The position numbers were made by a program, and so were the translations under genes. A stretch of DNA of 64,000 nucleotides from Ctena decussata (lineage: Eukaryota > Mollusca > Bivalvia > Lucinida > Lucinidae), in the NCBI GenBank assembly GCA_963989385.1, contig OZ022502.1, positions 10,121,001 to 10,185,000 on the forward strand, in the 5' to 3' direction. This document shows positions 53,801-63,961 of the stretch, in pieces (position 1 is the stretch's first letter; each line of letters begins with the position of its first letter). The notes beneath the pieces are model-generated. The model did no database searches. It saw only the letters and a list, made by a program, of their open reading frames with translations, and had not been told where the DNA came from.

Positions 53801-56800
53801 TGAAAATCGGCTGCCTCTGCAGGACCTGCTCCCTTCGCATTCTGAAGTGTGTCTACACTAGCTGCTTGCAACTGTCACTAGACAGGTATGTCTGACCCAG
53901 TACCTAGAGTCACTTGAGTGCAGCTATATAAATCTGTGAATAGCTCATGAGATAGTCTGCCCTAGTAAAATAGTGATTTATATGTAAAAGTTACACAGGT
54001 TTATTTAAAATAAAATCTTGTAAACTACTTAATTATGCCCATCTGTCTTCTTAAACTAGTTTTCTACTGTTTTGAATGAGATTAATGGGTCTCACTTTTA
54101 AAATAGCTGTAAAACAAAATTAATTAGACTGGCATGATTGGCAATAAAAATGGCATTTTATGGAATCAACATTGTGGCACCATTTTACAGTTTTTGTCGC
54201 TTTTCTTTCTTTTCTCATAAAATTAAGAAAGAAAAGTGATCTGTTGGTACAAGAAATTGACTGTTGCAGTGATATGAAGATTGTTTTTACATTTATAACA
54301 GAAAAAAATTAAAATCATTTTTCTAATATTGAAGGAAAGATAAAAAAAAATAGTAAAATGGCACCCCACAACCACTGGCCATATTCCCACAAACAAAAAA
54401 TAAATTGTTAAATTTATAAAATTACTGCAAAAATTATAAATATTGGGATACATAGGTCTGGGCAAACAGTGCAGACCCTGATCAGGAAGGAGCATTCTGG
54501 TCAGTCTGATCAGAGTCTTCACTATTTGCCATAATTTGATCTGCTTCTTTTGGATACATTACTAAATTGTAAACCAGAGTGTTCAATCTTTCGGACAAAT
54601 TTTTTCAGGTTTCTACATTTTTAGACTTTTTAATTTGATAGATTGAACATACTTCCTACTTTAAGGCCAGAGATGAAAATAGCTAAATTTGCAAACATAG
54701 TAGATCCAGATTGGGCAGCTCTTGATGATCCACCTCATCTAGATCTACATTGTTTGCCCTCTTAGTCTTTGAATTCTTGATATGATATTGCTTAAAGTCA
54801 AAACATTTTTTGAAGTTTTGCAAACATAAATTTTGTTGTCTGCTTTTATTATTATTATTATATAAAGGGTAAATTTAATTTCCTGTTTTTTATTTCAGGC
54901 GTCAAACATTTCCAACCCATCCTCTCCAGAGGACAGCAATGGTGGAGGAAGAGACGATGATGTATCAAGGTCGAAGGCTAAAGGTCAACATTCTCCCAGA
55001 CAGCGATGTGGGCGACCTTCCAACCCAATCCCGAGGCATAAACGAGACTCTCACATAAGAGCAGAATATAAAAGACGAGACAAAATACAGGTAAATTTAG
55101 TAGAAAGAAAGAAAAAAAGAAGAAAGTTACAGAAAAAAAAGAATAAAAGTGAGAAAAATAAATCAAATACAGATTATACAAGCTGTCAGTGATTTTATTT
55201 GACTATTTTTACAGCAGAATGTATGCAGCTTTCTAGTTAGAAACCAGCACAATTTTTTTTCTCCCAAAGTATAACTTTTTTATGGTTTCAAAACATCAAT
55301 TTTTTTCTTGCACAATATGAGAAAGAAGGTACAGCAGGCTGTTGAGTTTCTCAAAGTAAGCAAAAATACCAATGACTGAATATACACCAGAAATATGAAA
55401 AGTTTAGGAGATGACATGTACAAATTCTAATCAGTATGATATAACTATTGAAGATGAACAGGTTGTTTAATGATCTACCGGTTTCACTCTTACAAACTAT
55501 TAAAGATGCACTTTTCCAACAAAAATAAACAGTAATGAGTGTAAACATACATAGTATGCAAATGACACGGGTCCAAAGTATCAAAGTGTTTTGACATGTT
55601 TGAGAATTTTAAAAATTTTTTAGGTTTAACCCTTAATGCCCCAAAAAGCAGACGACAAAATTTACATCTGCAGAATTTAAAAAAATGTTTCGTCTAAGCG
55701 ATATCATATTGAGAATTCGAACACTAGAGGGCAAACACCTCATCTGGATCTACACTGTTTGCAAATTTAACTATTTTAATTTTTGGCGCTTTTAGGTTTA
55801 AAAATAATGAGCGTTGTAGGTGGGTTCATTGAGAAAGGCTGAAAGAAAATTGTGTCTGTAGATTAGTCTATTTATAAGCCTTGGAACAAAATGAATAATA
55901 TTACTGTCTTAGTGTAAGGCCTAAATAAAAAAAATGTTTGTTTAGGGTAACATCTCAAAAAATGATAGGTAGGGCCTGGGTCGGTGCATCTGTTCTTTTC
56001 TTTTTTAATATTTTTATATTGAGAAATCACAAATATCACCAGCCGGCCATCATTTTAGCCTTGACAAAATCACAGTCTGACACAATTTCAGACAAATACT
56101 CGTCATGCTGTTCCAGAAACCAAATCAACATCAGGTCAGCCAAACCAACGTCAGTGTTTACTGTTCAATTATGATGGGGTTTTGACCATATTTTACCATT
56201 CTATTTTGCAGAAAGGTTTTGAGACGTTGAGGTTTCTGGTTCCAGAGTTGAGTAATGTCAGCTCCAGCAAAGAGAGCAAGTCATCAATATTGTTGAAGAG
56301 TAAGTATATCCGACTTTTACATATAGTGTTAGTTAATTTTCATTTAAATTTAAATGAAAATTTTGTTCATTATATTTTGTAGTTAGGGCCAAGGCTTTTT
56401 AACCCACCCATTTCTGATGGTTGCCTTCTGATTTTTGCTTTGTTTATTTTGGAAAAAATGATCCTAACCAGCCCTTCCCCCTTGAAAAATAAAGCGAAAA
56501 AAAAAAAAAAAAAGAGATAGGAATGGTTATTCACTTGAAGGCTTCAGGATCAGAGAGGGGTTGTGTTAAGAAGACCTTTTTCTGTAGTTAGGATGTTTTG
56601 TGTCTCCAAACTTAATTTGGGGGCCTGTAACCAAAAATTTGAACCTTCTCCAATATTGTAGCGGCCGAACACTGTCGAGGATTAAAAGCCGATTGCGGCC
56701 AGAGCCAGAATGAGGCTGCTGCCCTGAGACTAGAACTTGAAGCCCTTGGTTCTGAAATTCAGTAAGTCAGTTCTTTTAAGTTACTAGATGTAAAAATTGA

Positions 56801-59455
56801 AGTATGGAAAGCCATTCAGGTCACTAGAAAATCTGAGCAGGTGTTAGACAAACAAATCTTTAGATTTCTCAGGCTCTGTAGATTGATGCAGACGGACTCA
56901 GATCAGGCTGTTTGTGTGCTGGCTGGTTTGAGTCTTCACTGCTTGTGCAAACTGGAATGCATATTGTCTTGTGGTGTGTCAAATATAATAGTACATGAAA
57001 GATTTGAATCTCTTTAAACTCATTGTGACTGGAATGGTCTTCCATACTTCACTGTGTGGAATTACTAGAGCTACAAGTTGCATAAAAATGCAAACAAAAA
57101 AGGTATCAAATTATGCTAGTAACACTACAATTCAGATCCAAAAAGTGAGATACAGTATTGTAGCTCACATGTTATAGCTGTAAGATTATATAAGTATATT
57201 TGGTGTATTTCCTTTATTTATTACAGAAATATTCTTGGCTTAATTAATTTTATAATGCATTAATATCCACAATTCTTTAATAGTTTTTCAGATGCCTCGT
57301 ATATACAAGCTGCTGGGTGGACATTTATATAATCATGTCGTTCATTATAGTGTGTTTAATACCTGTTGAGAGCATATATATATTATGAAATATTTGTATG
57401 TTTTAGCCAGGTACCGAAACTAGCCGGTAACCAAACTGTCTTTTCATCAAACTTTTTCAGAACCACTGCTTGCATTAACCACTTAACTTTATTCCTTTTA
57501 GCCGACATACTTTGTTCTTATCCCTATATCACAAATCGTACAGTTATGGGATCATGTATTTCCATTGAACATTAGAGTTTTTTTTTTTTAAATTCCTTGT
57601 GGTATTTATTAGCACAACCTTTATATATGTATGTCATTTTTTGATGACACATATGTAAGTTTTAATGGAGAACTCTGAGAATGGTATGCTTCAGAAATAA
57701 GGAAATTACATGTAATTTCATCTGATAGTTTTCCTTATTTTTTTTTTATTTTTTTTTTCGTATGAGGAATACATTTGTGCAATTACATAAATTTATGATG
57801 TGAACTGTAGGTTATACTTTATATATAGTAAGATTGAAATACATGTAGTGGTTTAGGATGGGAAAGGGTGTGGAGAGGGGTTTTTGGAAAATAAATGTTA
57901 AAAAAATATTTGTCTAACTGGGTGAGATTCTCCAAGCATTCTGAGAAAAGCAACTGTCAAAGAAATACATTGCTTTCGTTAAGTCAAATGTAATAGAAGA
58001 TATGTTTTTGGTGGAAATTACTGACCCATGGTTGTTATATATGTATTACACTTGCTTATGACTTGTTTGCAGTTTTCATGTACATGAAAATTTTGTCTCC
58101 GTAGTTAAACTGCTTGCAAACTGAGCTTGACCGGACTTTCTATATTTAATGCACTAAGTGATAAGTTACTTATATACTATAAAGTAATATGTTGTCAGCT
58201 TATAGGTCTGGGATTTTACATTGTTTATAATTGTGTGCATTTGATATGTCCGAGAAAACATGCAGCTTCGAAACGTCTCCGCAACGTCATGAGGCTGTAT
58301 GTTTGCTGGGATACATGTTTTCTTTCTATTCACAGGTTTAAACAGGTATACTATTTTTATTATCATGTTGCACTTTTTTAAGTTCAAAATAATGTTAATC
58401 AATACATTTCCGTAGTAGCAATTCACCTTTTGTATTATGTTTCAGACTGTTCCAAGTTAATTCTGTTTTTACTGTAAGAAGATAAATACTCGGGCACCTC
58501 AGTCAGTTCAGTAATGTGGCTTATTGCTATCATCTGTTTATATGTTCAACCAGGCCCAGAGGTTATAAAACGAGTACGTTCTCAAACTCAAAATAAAGCA
58601 CACTGATTGGCTGCTTCCGAGCACATGCTCGGAAGCAGCCAATCAGTGTGCTTTATTTTAAGTTTGAGATTATTCTCAAGTTTTTATAACGTCGAACCCA
58701 GGTGAGGCTTTTAAAAACTTTGCAAGTAGTGGAGCCCTTGATCAGACTGCTGGCAAGCTGATCTTGGTCTTCACTTCTGCTGAGAAAGGCTGTCCGATTA
58801 TTTATTAGAGATAGATAGGTACACATGTTGATGAATTTATGATCGAGTTTCACAGCTAATCTAGGTATCACATAATATCTGCCGATAGATCATTGTAATT
58901 TAGCATTGCTTTGCTTGATGTTATTGCCCATAAATATTTCTGTGTTGCTTATAATAAAATGCAGTGGTTCTGAAGAAGTCATCCAGCAGCTTGGATATGG
59001 TTCCCATGGCAACTGTTAGATGACGTTTCCTCTGTATCGCAAGCCTTGAAACGGTCAAATTAATTAAAGATAATATTCTGAACATTCCTGTGAAATAAAA
59101 ACTTTTACAAGAAAAATGTATTAAGACATCGAGTTAGCAAATTTTTAAAGGGTAAGTTGTGCAATCACACAGAAAATGTTGAAATGACTGCAGTTTTGTC
59201 ATCTAAACAGTCACATGGGGATCATTAGTACTTGTGAACTAATACCATTTCATTTATTTCAGATGCCTGGGGGTACTTGTTTTGGCCCTATAGAACCTAT
59301 TTTCAGCATGTATTTCTTTTTTTATTCACAGTAACTTACAAGAGAAGCTTCCTGACCATGGATTCAAAGAGACTGTGGAGCCTGTGCGGGATCTGGACTC
59401 TTTGTATGACGAATACGTGAGGGAGGAAACTAACAAGAACTGGAAATTCTGGATT
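50762..59455 (+). CDS. MLXIP: Mondo-family (MLXIP/MLXIPL-like) bHLH-leucine-zipper factor, short form
   Basis: Five exons, all GT-AG and in phase: 50762-50857, 54899-55090, 56212-56299, 56662-56761, 59332-59455 (200 codons visible). Exons 2-4 give the basic region SHIRAEYKRRDKIQ (H, E, R at the E-box contact positions), helix 1 GFETLRFLVPELS, a gap-free Mondo-type loop and helix 2, and a zipper with leucines seven apart (LRLELEALGSEIHNL). Exon 5 gives DEYVREETNKNWKFWI, the hallmark start of the Mondo C-terminal dimerisation/localisation domain. MLX itself differs there. Mondo proteins pair with MLX and drive sugar-responsive genes. Exon 1 (MRAEEMTVGLEICNLENLRI) lacks the N-terminal glucose-sensing module, so this is an alternative-promoter isoform or a short paralogue. 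The symbol is by family only. Confidence 0.85.
52249..52346. mobile_element. short palindromic element, family P, copy 2
   Basis: Ends AGTGGGCACATTACGTC and AACGTCATGTGCCTGCTGG. Several ACGT-centred steps between. Opposite-facing equivalent of 21868-21955. Confidence 0.75.
52574..53349. mobile_element. 776-bp MITE with about 42-bp TIRs and TA target duplication
   Basis: Starts GGGACGAGTCATTTATTATC and ends GATAATAAATGGCTCGTCCC, with mirrored AGGTGGGGG and CCGGGTACATTTT next to them. TA lies directly outside both ends (52572-52573, 53350-53351), as for Tc1/mariner-type elements. The interior carries repeated GGGGGGTCGGAAAA and a TGGGGGGCTTCGTCCCCCAG hairpin. Open frames inside are not recognised. 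Confidence 0.88.
54899..55090 (+). CDS. Mondo-family exon 2 (linker and basic region)
   Basis: 64 codons, acceptor TTTTATTTCAG, donor GTAAAT. A serine/glycine-rich linker (NPSSPEDSNGGGRDDD) runs into a basic stretch RHKRDSHIRAEYKRRDKIQ. Confidence 0.88.
56212..56299 (+). CDS. Mondo-family exon 3 (helix-loop-helix)
   Basis: 88 nt, acceptor CTATTTTGCAG, donor GTAAGT. Encodes KGFETLRFLVPELSNVSSSK, then ESKSSILLK. Leaves in phase 1. Confidence 0.9.
56662..56761 (+). CDS. Mondo-family exon 4 (helix 2 end and leucine zipper)
   Basis: 100 nt, acceptor AATATTGTAG, donor GTAAGT. The split codon gives T in LLKTAEH, as in vertebrate LQKTAEY. Then AALRLELEALGSEI. Confidence 0.88.
56995..58550 (+). other. 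Mondo-family intron 4, mostly unremarkable
   Basis: AT-rich with T and TTTTA tracts near 57730. No exon with good splice sites or familiar coding was seen. Confidence 0.5.
58560..58690. repeat. near-perfect palindrome with ATTGG/CCAAT arms
   Basis: GGTTATAAAA at one end and TTTTTATAACG at the other. Inner arms AAAGCACACTGATTGGCTGC and mirror around GAGCACATGCTC. In Mondo-family intron 4. Confidence 0.88.
59332..59455 (+). CDS. Mondo-family exon 5 (start of C-terminal domain)
   Basis: 124 nt, acceptor TTTTATTCACAG. Encodes NLQEKLPDHGFKETVEPVRD, then LDSLYDEYVREETNKNWKFW. The donor ATT|GTATCC is weak. If it is skipped, the frame adds VSFSRKNVLDVTPLAPYH and stops at 59510-59512, giving a truncated C-terminus. 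Confidence 0.85.
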
Positions 59456-59579
59456 GTATCCTTTTCAAGAAAAAATGTCTTAGATGTGACTCCATTGGCT
59501 CCATATCATTAAGTGTGTTTACCACTTAAGAACAGTTATGTGGAAGCAGAGTTTCCAATGCTCATTCTATGAAATTTTT

Positions 59580-59735
59580 TATATTTAAGAAATAATTTTT
59601 CCTTACCGGTGAATTATTGCTGATTCACACATGATGTTGGAGGGCAGGTCAAAGTGAGTTAAACTTTGTATCTGCCCGACAACATGTGTTAATCAGCAAT
59701 AATTCATGGGTGAGGAAAAACTATTTTGATTCTAA
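59580..59735. repeat. palindrome with GAATTATTGCTGATT arms
   Basis: GGTGAATTATTGCTGATTCA and mirrored AATCAGCAATAATTCATGG around GTTGGAGGGCAGGTC. Outer AAGAAATAATTTTTCC pairs with GGAAAAACTATTTT. It starts only about 125 bp after the exon 5 donor. Confidence 0.8.
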
Positions 59736-60956
59736 CATTATACAGAACGAAAATGCAAGTATATTACAACGTTTTTATAAAAGACTTTTTTTGAGGCTGA
59801 CATAACAGAAGCAAATTTTTACATTCAGCATCATCAAGGTGTGAAATTGGCATGTCTCCACTTTAGCAACATGAATTATAAATTTTCACATGCAATGCTT
59901 CTTATGCGTTCAATGGGGGAAGTGTTAACGTCATGTTAGAAGTTTCAATAAAACATATTCTCATGCACAGACAAATGATCCATGACGTCTGACTGGATAA
60001 TGTCAAAAGTTTTACAAACCTAATGCTGCTTTTCACCAGCTCACTTCTGGTTTTACATTGCTGATAGTGCTTGCTTTGAGTGCAGTGTAGAACATTTTCA
60101 AACATGTTAATGTGAAAATGTGAGTTGGAATGGGGACCACTGTACTGAAAGTTGTTAATGTGAAAATGTGCATTGGAATGGGGACCACTGTACTGAAAGT
60201 TGTCATTTTGGGATGTAAATTGTAGGTTTTATGGTCACCACTTTGGTTTTACAGCTCCGCTAATGTGTCACAATAAACTGAAATTTCTAACCTTAAACCA
60301 TCATTTTGTCCCCCTAAATGACATTTTACATACAGATATCCCTACATGTTGTGAGCCGTCCTAGCTAATGAGGGGTCATCACATACATGTACAATTTTAT
60401 GGAAAAGAACAAAAATTACATATATATCACCAATACCCCATGACTGTCTAGATCTCTGCTGTAAATATTTAGATACTTCAGTGCCATCAGTATTAATATT
60501 TGATTACAAGACATTTTTTCTGTCTCCAAAAGTACCCCAAATTGTAAATTAGTTGTATGTAATTCAGCTGTAAGGTAGGTTTTTCTCTTCCAAAACATCA
60601 AACCAATCAAATCCAAAACAGTCCCCAAAATCTAGATCCATCTTATAAGAAGCAATTGATTATGGACTTTCGGCTGTTGCTTTAGACAGGTTTGATTGTA
60701 TGACTCAGAATGACACAGATTTCTATTATTCCTGCTATTTGAAGCCAGAGTATAGTTGATTATAGTTTTGACATCAAACACAGTTTCAGCCTTACTCTGT
60801 TTACCTGTTGCAGCTAAGTTCTGTCACGTTGGGCCGTTAAATTTCTACCTGAAATAAAGCTTTGTCAAGCCTCATATGTAGTCAGAACCAGTGATTAACC
60901 TTGTGAGCAGGTTGGAGAACATGATTATCAACTCCCCGCTAACACACATAACTTAA
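59736..60956. other. no exon recognised, short duplication present
   Basis: A segment of about 50 bp (AATGTGAAAATG, then TTGGAATGGGGACCACTGTA) occurs twice at 60108 and 60158. A GTTGTGAGCCGTCC hairpin fragment lies near 60340. Probably Mondo intron 5. Confidence 0.5.
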
Positions 60957-61189
60957 ATGAGCCGTGACACGACAAAACCAACTATGTTGTTGTATGCCCA
61001 GACAGACTCAGATCAGCCTGGGCATCCACCCGGTCCGCTCAGATTCTTCACTAAGGACTTAAAAGGTAGCTACGGGTCTAAGCTACCTGCATGCGGACAG
61101 TGAAGACTCTTATCAGACTGGGCAGATGCCCAGGCTGATCTGAGTCTTCGCTGGGCGTACATTGTTGTATGGTCGTGCCACGGCTCAAA
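60957..61189. mobile_element. palindromic MITE, family A, copy 7
   Basis: GAGCCGTGACACGACAAAAC and GTATGCCCAGACAGACTCAG on the left, CTGAGTCTTCGCTGGGCGTA and GGTCGTGCCACGGCTC on the right. Arms agree well, so this is one of the better-kept copies. Confidence 0.85.
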
Positions 61190-61707
61190 AAAGTTATGCA
61201 CAGTATAAGTGGGGAGTTGGAGTGTAGTAATATTGTCAGGCATTTCTGATGACATAAAAAAAATTTGCTAAAAATTACAATAAAAAAAATCTTGTAATCT
61301 AGTTTGCAGTAAGATCAATCAATATATTCCTGCAGAAGATTATTTTAGATAGCCCTGAAATACTTCTCTATATATGCATTTATTATCTGATCAGAAGGAA
61401 GTATTTAATGTAGTGGAATATTTTCATCATAATTTGCTCCAGCATATTTGACCTGTGATTAGAGCCATTAAGTCATGATTGGACCAGTAAGATAAATGCT
61501 TGTTTCTTGTGGGCTGGCTTTGAATTGTCAACCAATAAGTCTGTCCTTGACTTGTTTCTAGACCAATCATAAAATACAACTTTTACTACAGTATGTTTAC
61601 AAGCTATGATATCTTGTTTCATTTTTCATGCTTTTCAAGGTTATTTACTATTTAGATACACAAAATCATATAAGGAGTTTAGATACTCCTCTCTGTTTTT
61701 CTGTTGT

Positions 61708-63961
61708 TTTTTAGCTCACCTGAGCCGAAGGCTCAGAGGTGAGCTTATAGGATGGGAGTCGAGCTGTCGTGCGTGGGTGGGTGCGTGGGTGCGTCAACAC
61801 TTTCAAACATAAATATCTCGGAGACCAGTGGGCCGATCGCAATCAAATTTTATCTGAAGCATCATTTGGATGGGGGAAAGGCTGCATTAGGTTTTGGTGC
61901 AGATCAACTCAGAACTCTGGTTTCCATGGCAACAGATAGCCCCCATAGGGTTATAATGGGGAAAATGGTGTCATCACGTTTTCTCGACTGTTTTTGATTA
62001 GATCCTTACCATACTTGCAGGTAATGATGACATACACAAGAGCTTGGATGAGTTTGAAATTTGGCCGGATTCGAGCACAGACAACGGAGTAAGCTGCCCA
62101 AGAGCGTTTGAAAAAAAATCCCATAGGGTTATAATGGGGAAAATGGCGTCATCATGTTTTCTCAACTGTTTTTGCTTAGATCCTTATCATACTTGCAGGT
62201 AATGATGACATACATAAGAGCTTGGATGAGTTCGAAATTGGGCCGGATTTGAGAACAGACTATGGAGTTAGCTGCCCTTGAGCATTTGAAAAAAATCCCA
62301 TAGTCTTATAATGGAGAAAACAACGTCATCACATATTTTTAGAAAAACTTTGTCATCGCTCTATTGCCTACATTTCTCAACGGATTTTAAAATAACTTCA
62401 CGCAAATGTAGGGCATGACAATATCTCGAGCAAGTTCGACTTTCAGGATGCTGCGCCCAAGGTCAAGGTCACTGTGGATATTTTTAGAAAAACTTTGTCA
62501 TCGCTCTATTGCCTACATTTCTCAATGGATTTTAAAATAACTTCACACAAATGTAGGGCATGACAATATCTCGAGCAAATTCGACTTTCAGAATGCTGCG
62601 CCCAAGGTCAAGGTCACTGTGGCTATTTTTAGCAAAACTTTGTCAGCGCTCTAGCACCTACATTTCTCAGCAGATTTTAAAATAATTTCACACAAATGTA
62701 GGGCATGACAATATCTCGAGCAAGTGTGACTTTCAGAGGTGCTGAACCCAAGGTCAAGGTCACTAAGGCTATTTTTAAAAAAACTTGGTCATCGCTCTAG
62801 CGCCTTCATTTCTCAACGGATTTTTAATCAACTTCACACAAACGTAGGGCATGACAATATCTCAAACAAGTTTGACTTCGAGGGTGCTGTGCCCAAGGTC
62901 AAGGTCACTGTGGCTATTTTTAGAAAAACTTTGTCAGCGCTCTAGCACCTACATTTCTCAATGGATTTTGAAATAAATTAATACAAATGTAGGGCATGAC
63001 AATATCTTGAGCAAGTTCGACTTTCAGGATGCTGTGCCCAAGGTCAAGGTCACTGTGGCTATTTTTAGAAAAACTTTGTCATCGCCCTAGCACCTTCATT
63101 TCTCCATTGATTGTGAAATAACTTGACACAAATGTAGGGCATGACAATATCTCTAGCGAGTTTGACTTTCAGGATGCTGTGCCCAAGGTCAAGGTCACTG
63201 TGGCTATTTTTAGAAAAACTTTGTCATCGCTCTAGCACCTACATTTCACAACGGATTTTAAAATAAATTCACACAAATGTAGGGCATGACAATATCTCGA
63301 GCAAGTTTGACTTTCAGGGTGCTGCAATCAAGGTTTTTGATTAGATCCTTATCATACTTGCAGGTAATGATGACATACATAAGAGCTTGGATGAGTTCGA
63401 AATTTTGCCGGATTCGAGCACAGACTACGGAGTTAGCTGCCCTTGAGCGTTTGAAAAAAATCCCATAGTCTTATAATGGAGAAAACAACGTCATCACATT
63501 TTCATTTTTCATCGGATCCTCTTCATACTTGCAGGTAATGAGGATATGCATAAAAGCTTGGATTATTTAGCATTTCGGCTAGATCCCACCACTGACTATG
63601 GAGTACCTGCCCTGAGCATCCAAAAAATCAATGTCACCACTTTTCCTTGGTTTCTACTGATCCGATCCTTTTCAAACTTGCAGGTAATGAGGAAATGCAT
63701 AATATCTTAAATAAATTCAAATTTTGGCCAGATCAGGCCAACCACTACGAAGTTAGCTGCCCTTGACAGCTCTGTCTATTGTGCTCTTGATTGGATACTT
63801 TTTAAACTTGCATATATTAAATGAGGGCATACATGTTTTGGATGAGTTTAATTTTCAGCCTGATTGGACCACTGACTGTGGAGTTAGCTGCCCTTGAGCA
63901 TCTTAAATATCACTTACAATGTCTCTCAGGTGAGCAATTGTTGCCCTTTGGGCTACTTGTT
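61708..63961 (+). mobile_element. hairpin-ended tandem-repeat element E5 (about 145-bp units)
   Basis: Left end TTTTTTAGCTCACCTGAGCC with hairpin GAGCCGAAGGCTC. Right end CAGGTGAGCAATTGTTGCCC with hairpin GCCCTTTGGGC and ACTTGTTTT. Interior: two to three long units with GGGCAGCTAACTCCGTAG-type text, and about six to seven units of roughly 145 bp, each with CCAAGGTCAAGGTCACTG (near 62459, 62603, 62749, 62895, 63043 and 63185). Same family as E2 but with a longer array. Confidence 0.82.

Larger units (their letters stand above)
50858..54898 (+). other. Mondo-family intron 1 (holds a TA-flanked MITE and a candidate exon)
   Basis: Contains element P copy 2 (52249), a 776-bp MITE (52574), a 63-nt exon-like segment (53823-53885) and hairpins of the GCAAACAGTGTAGA type near 53606, 54462 and 54702. 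A TGAGAGAGAGTGAGAGAG-type simple repeat lies near 51950. Confidence 0.6.

Noticed and set aside
59826..59837. Sequence TTCAGCATCATCAAG reading FSIIK, like the residues after NWKFWI in Mondo proteins
   Set aside because: No acceptor AG before the TTC and only about five codons before a stop context, so probably chance.
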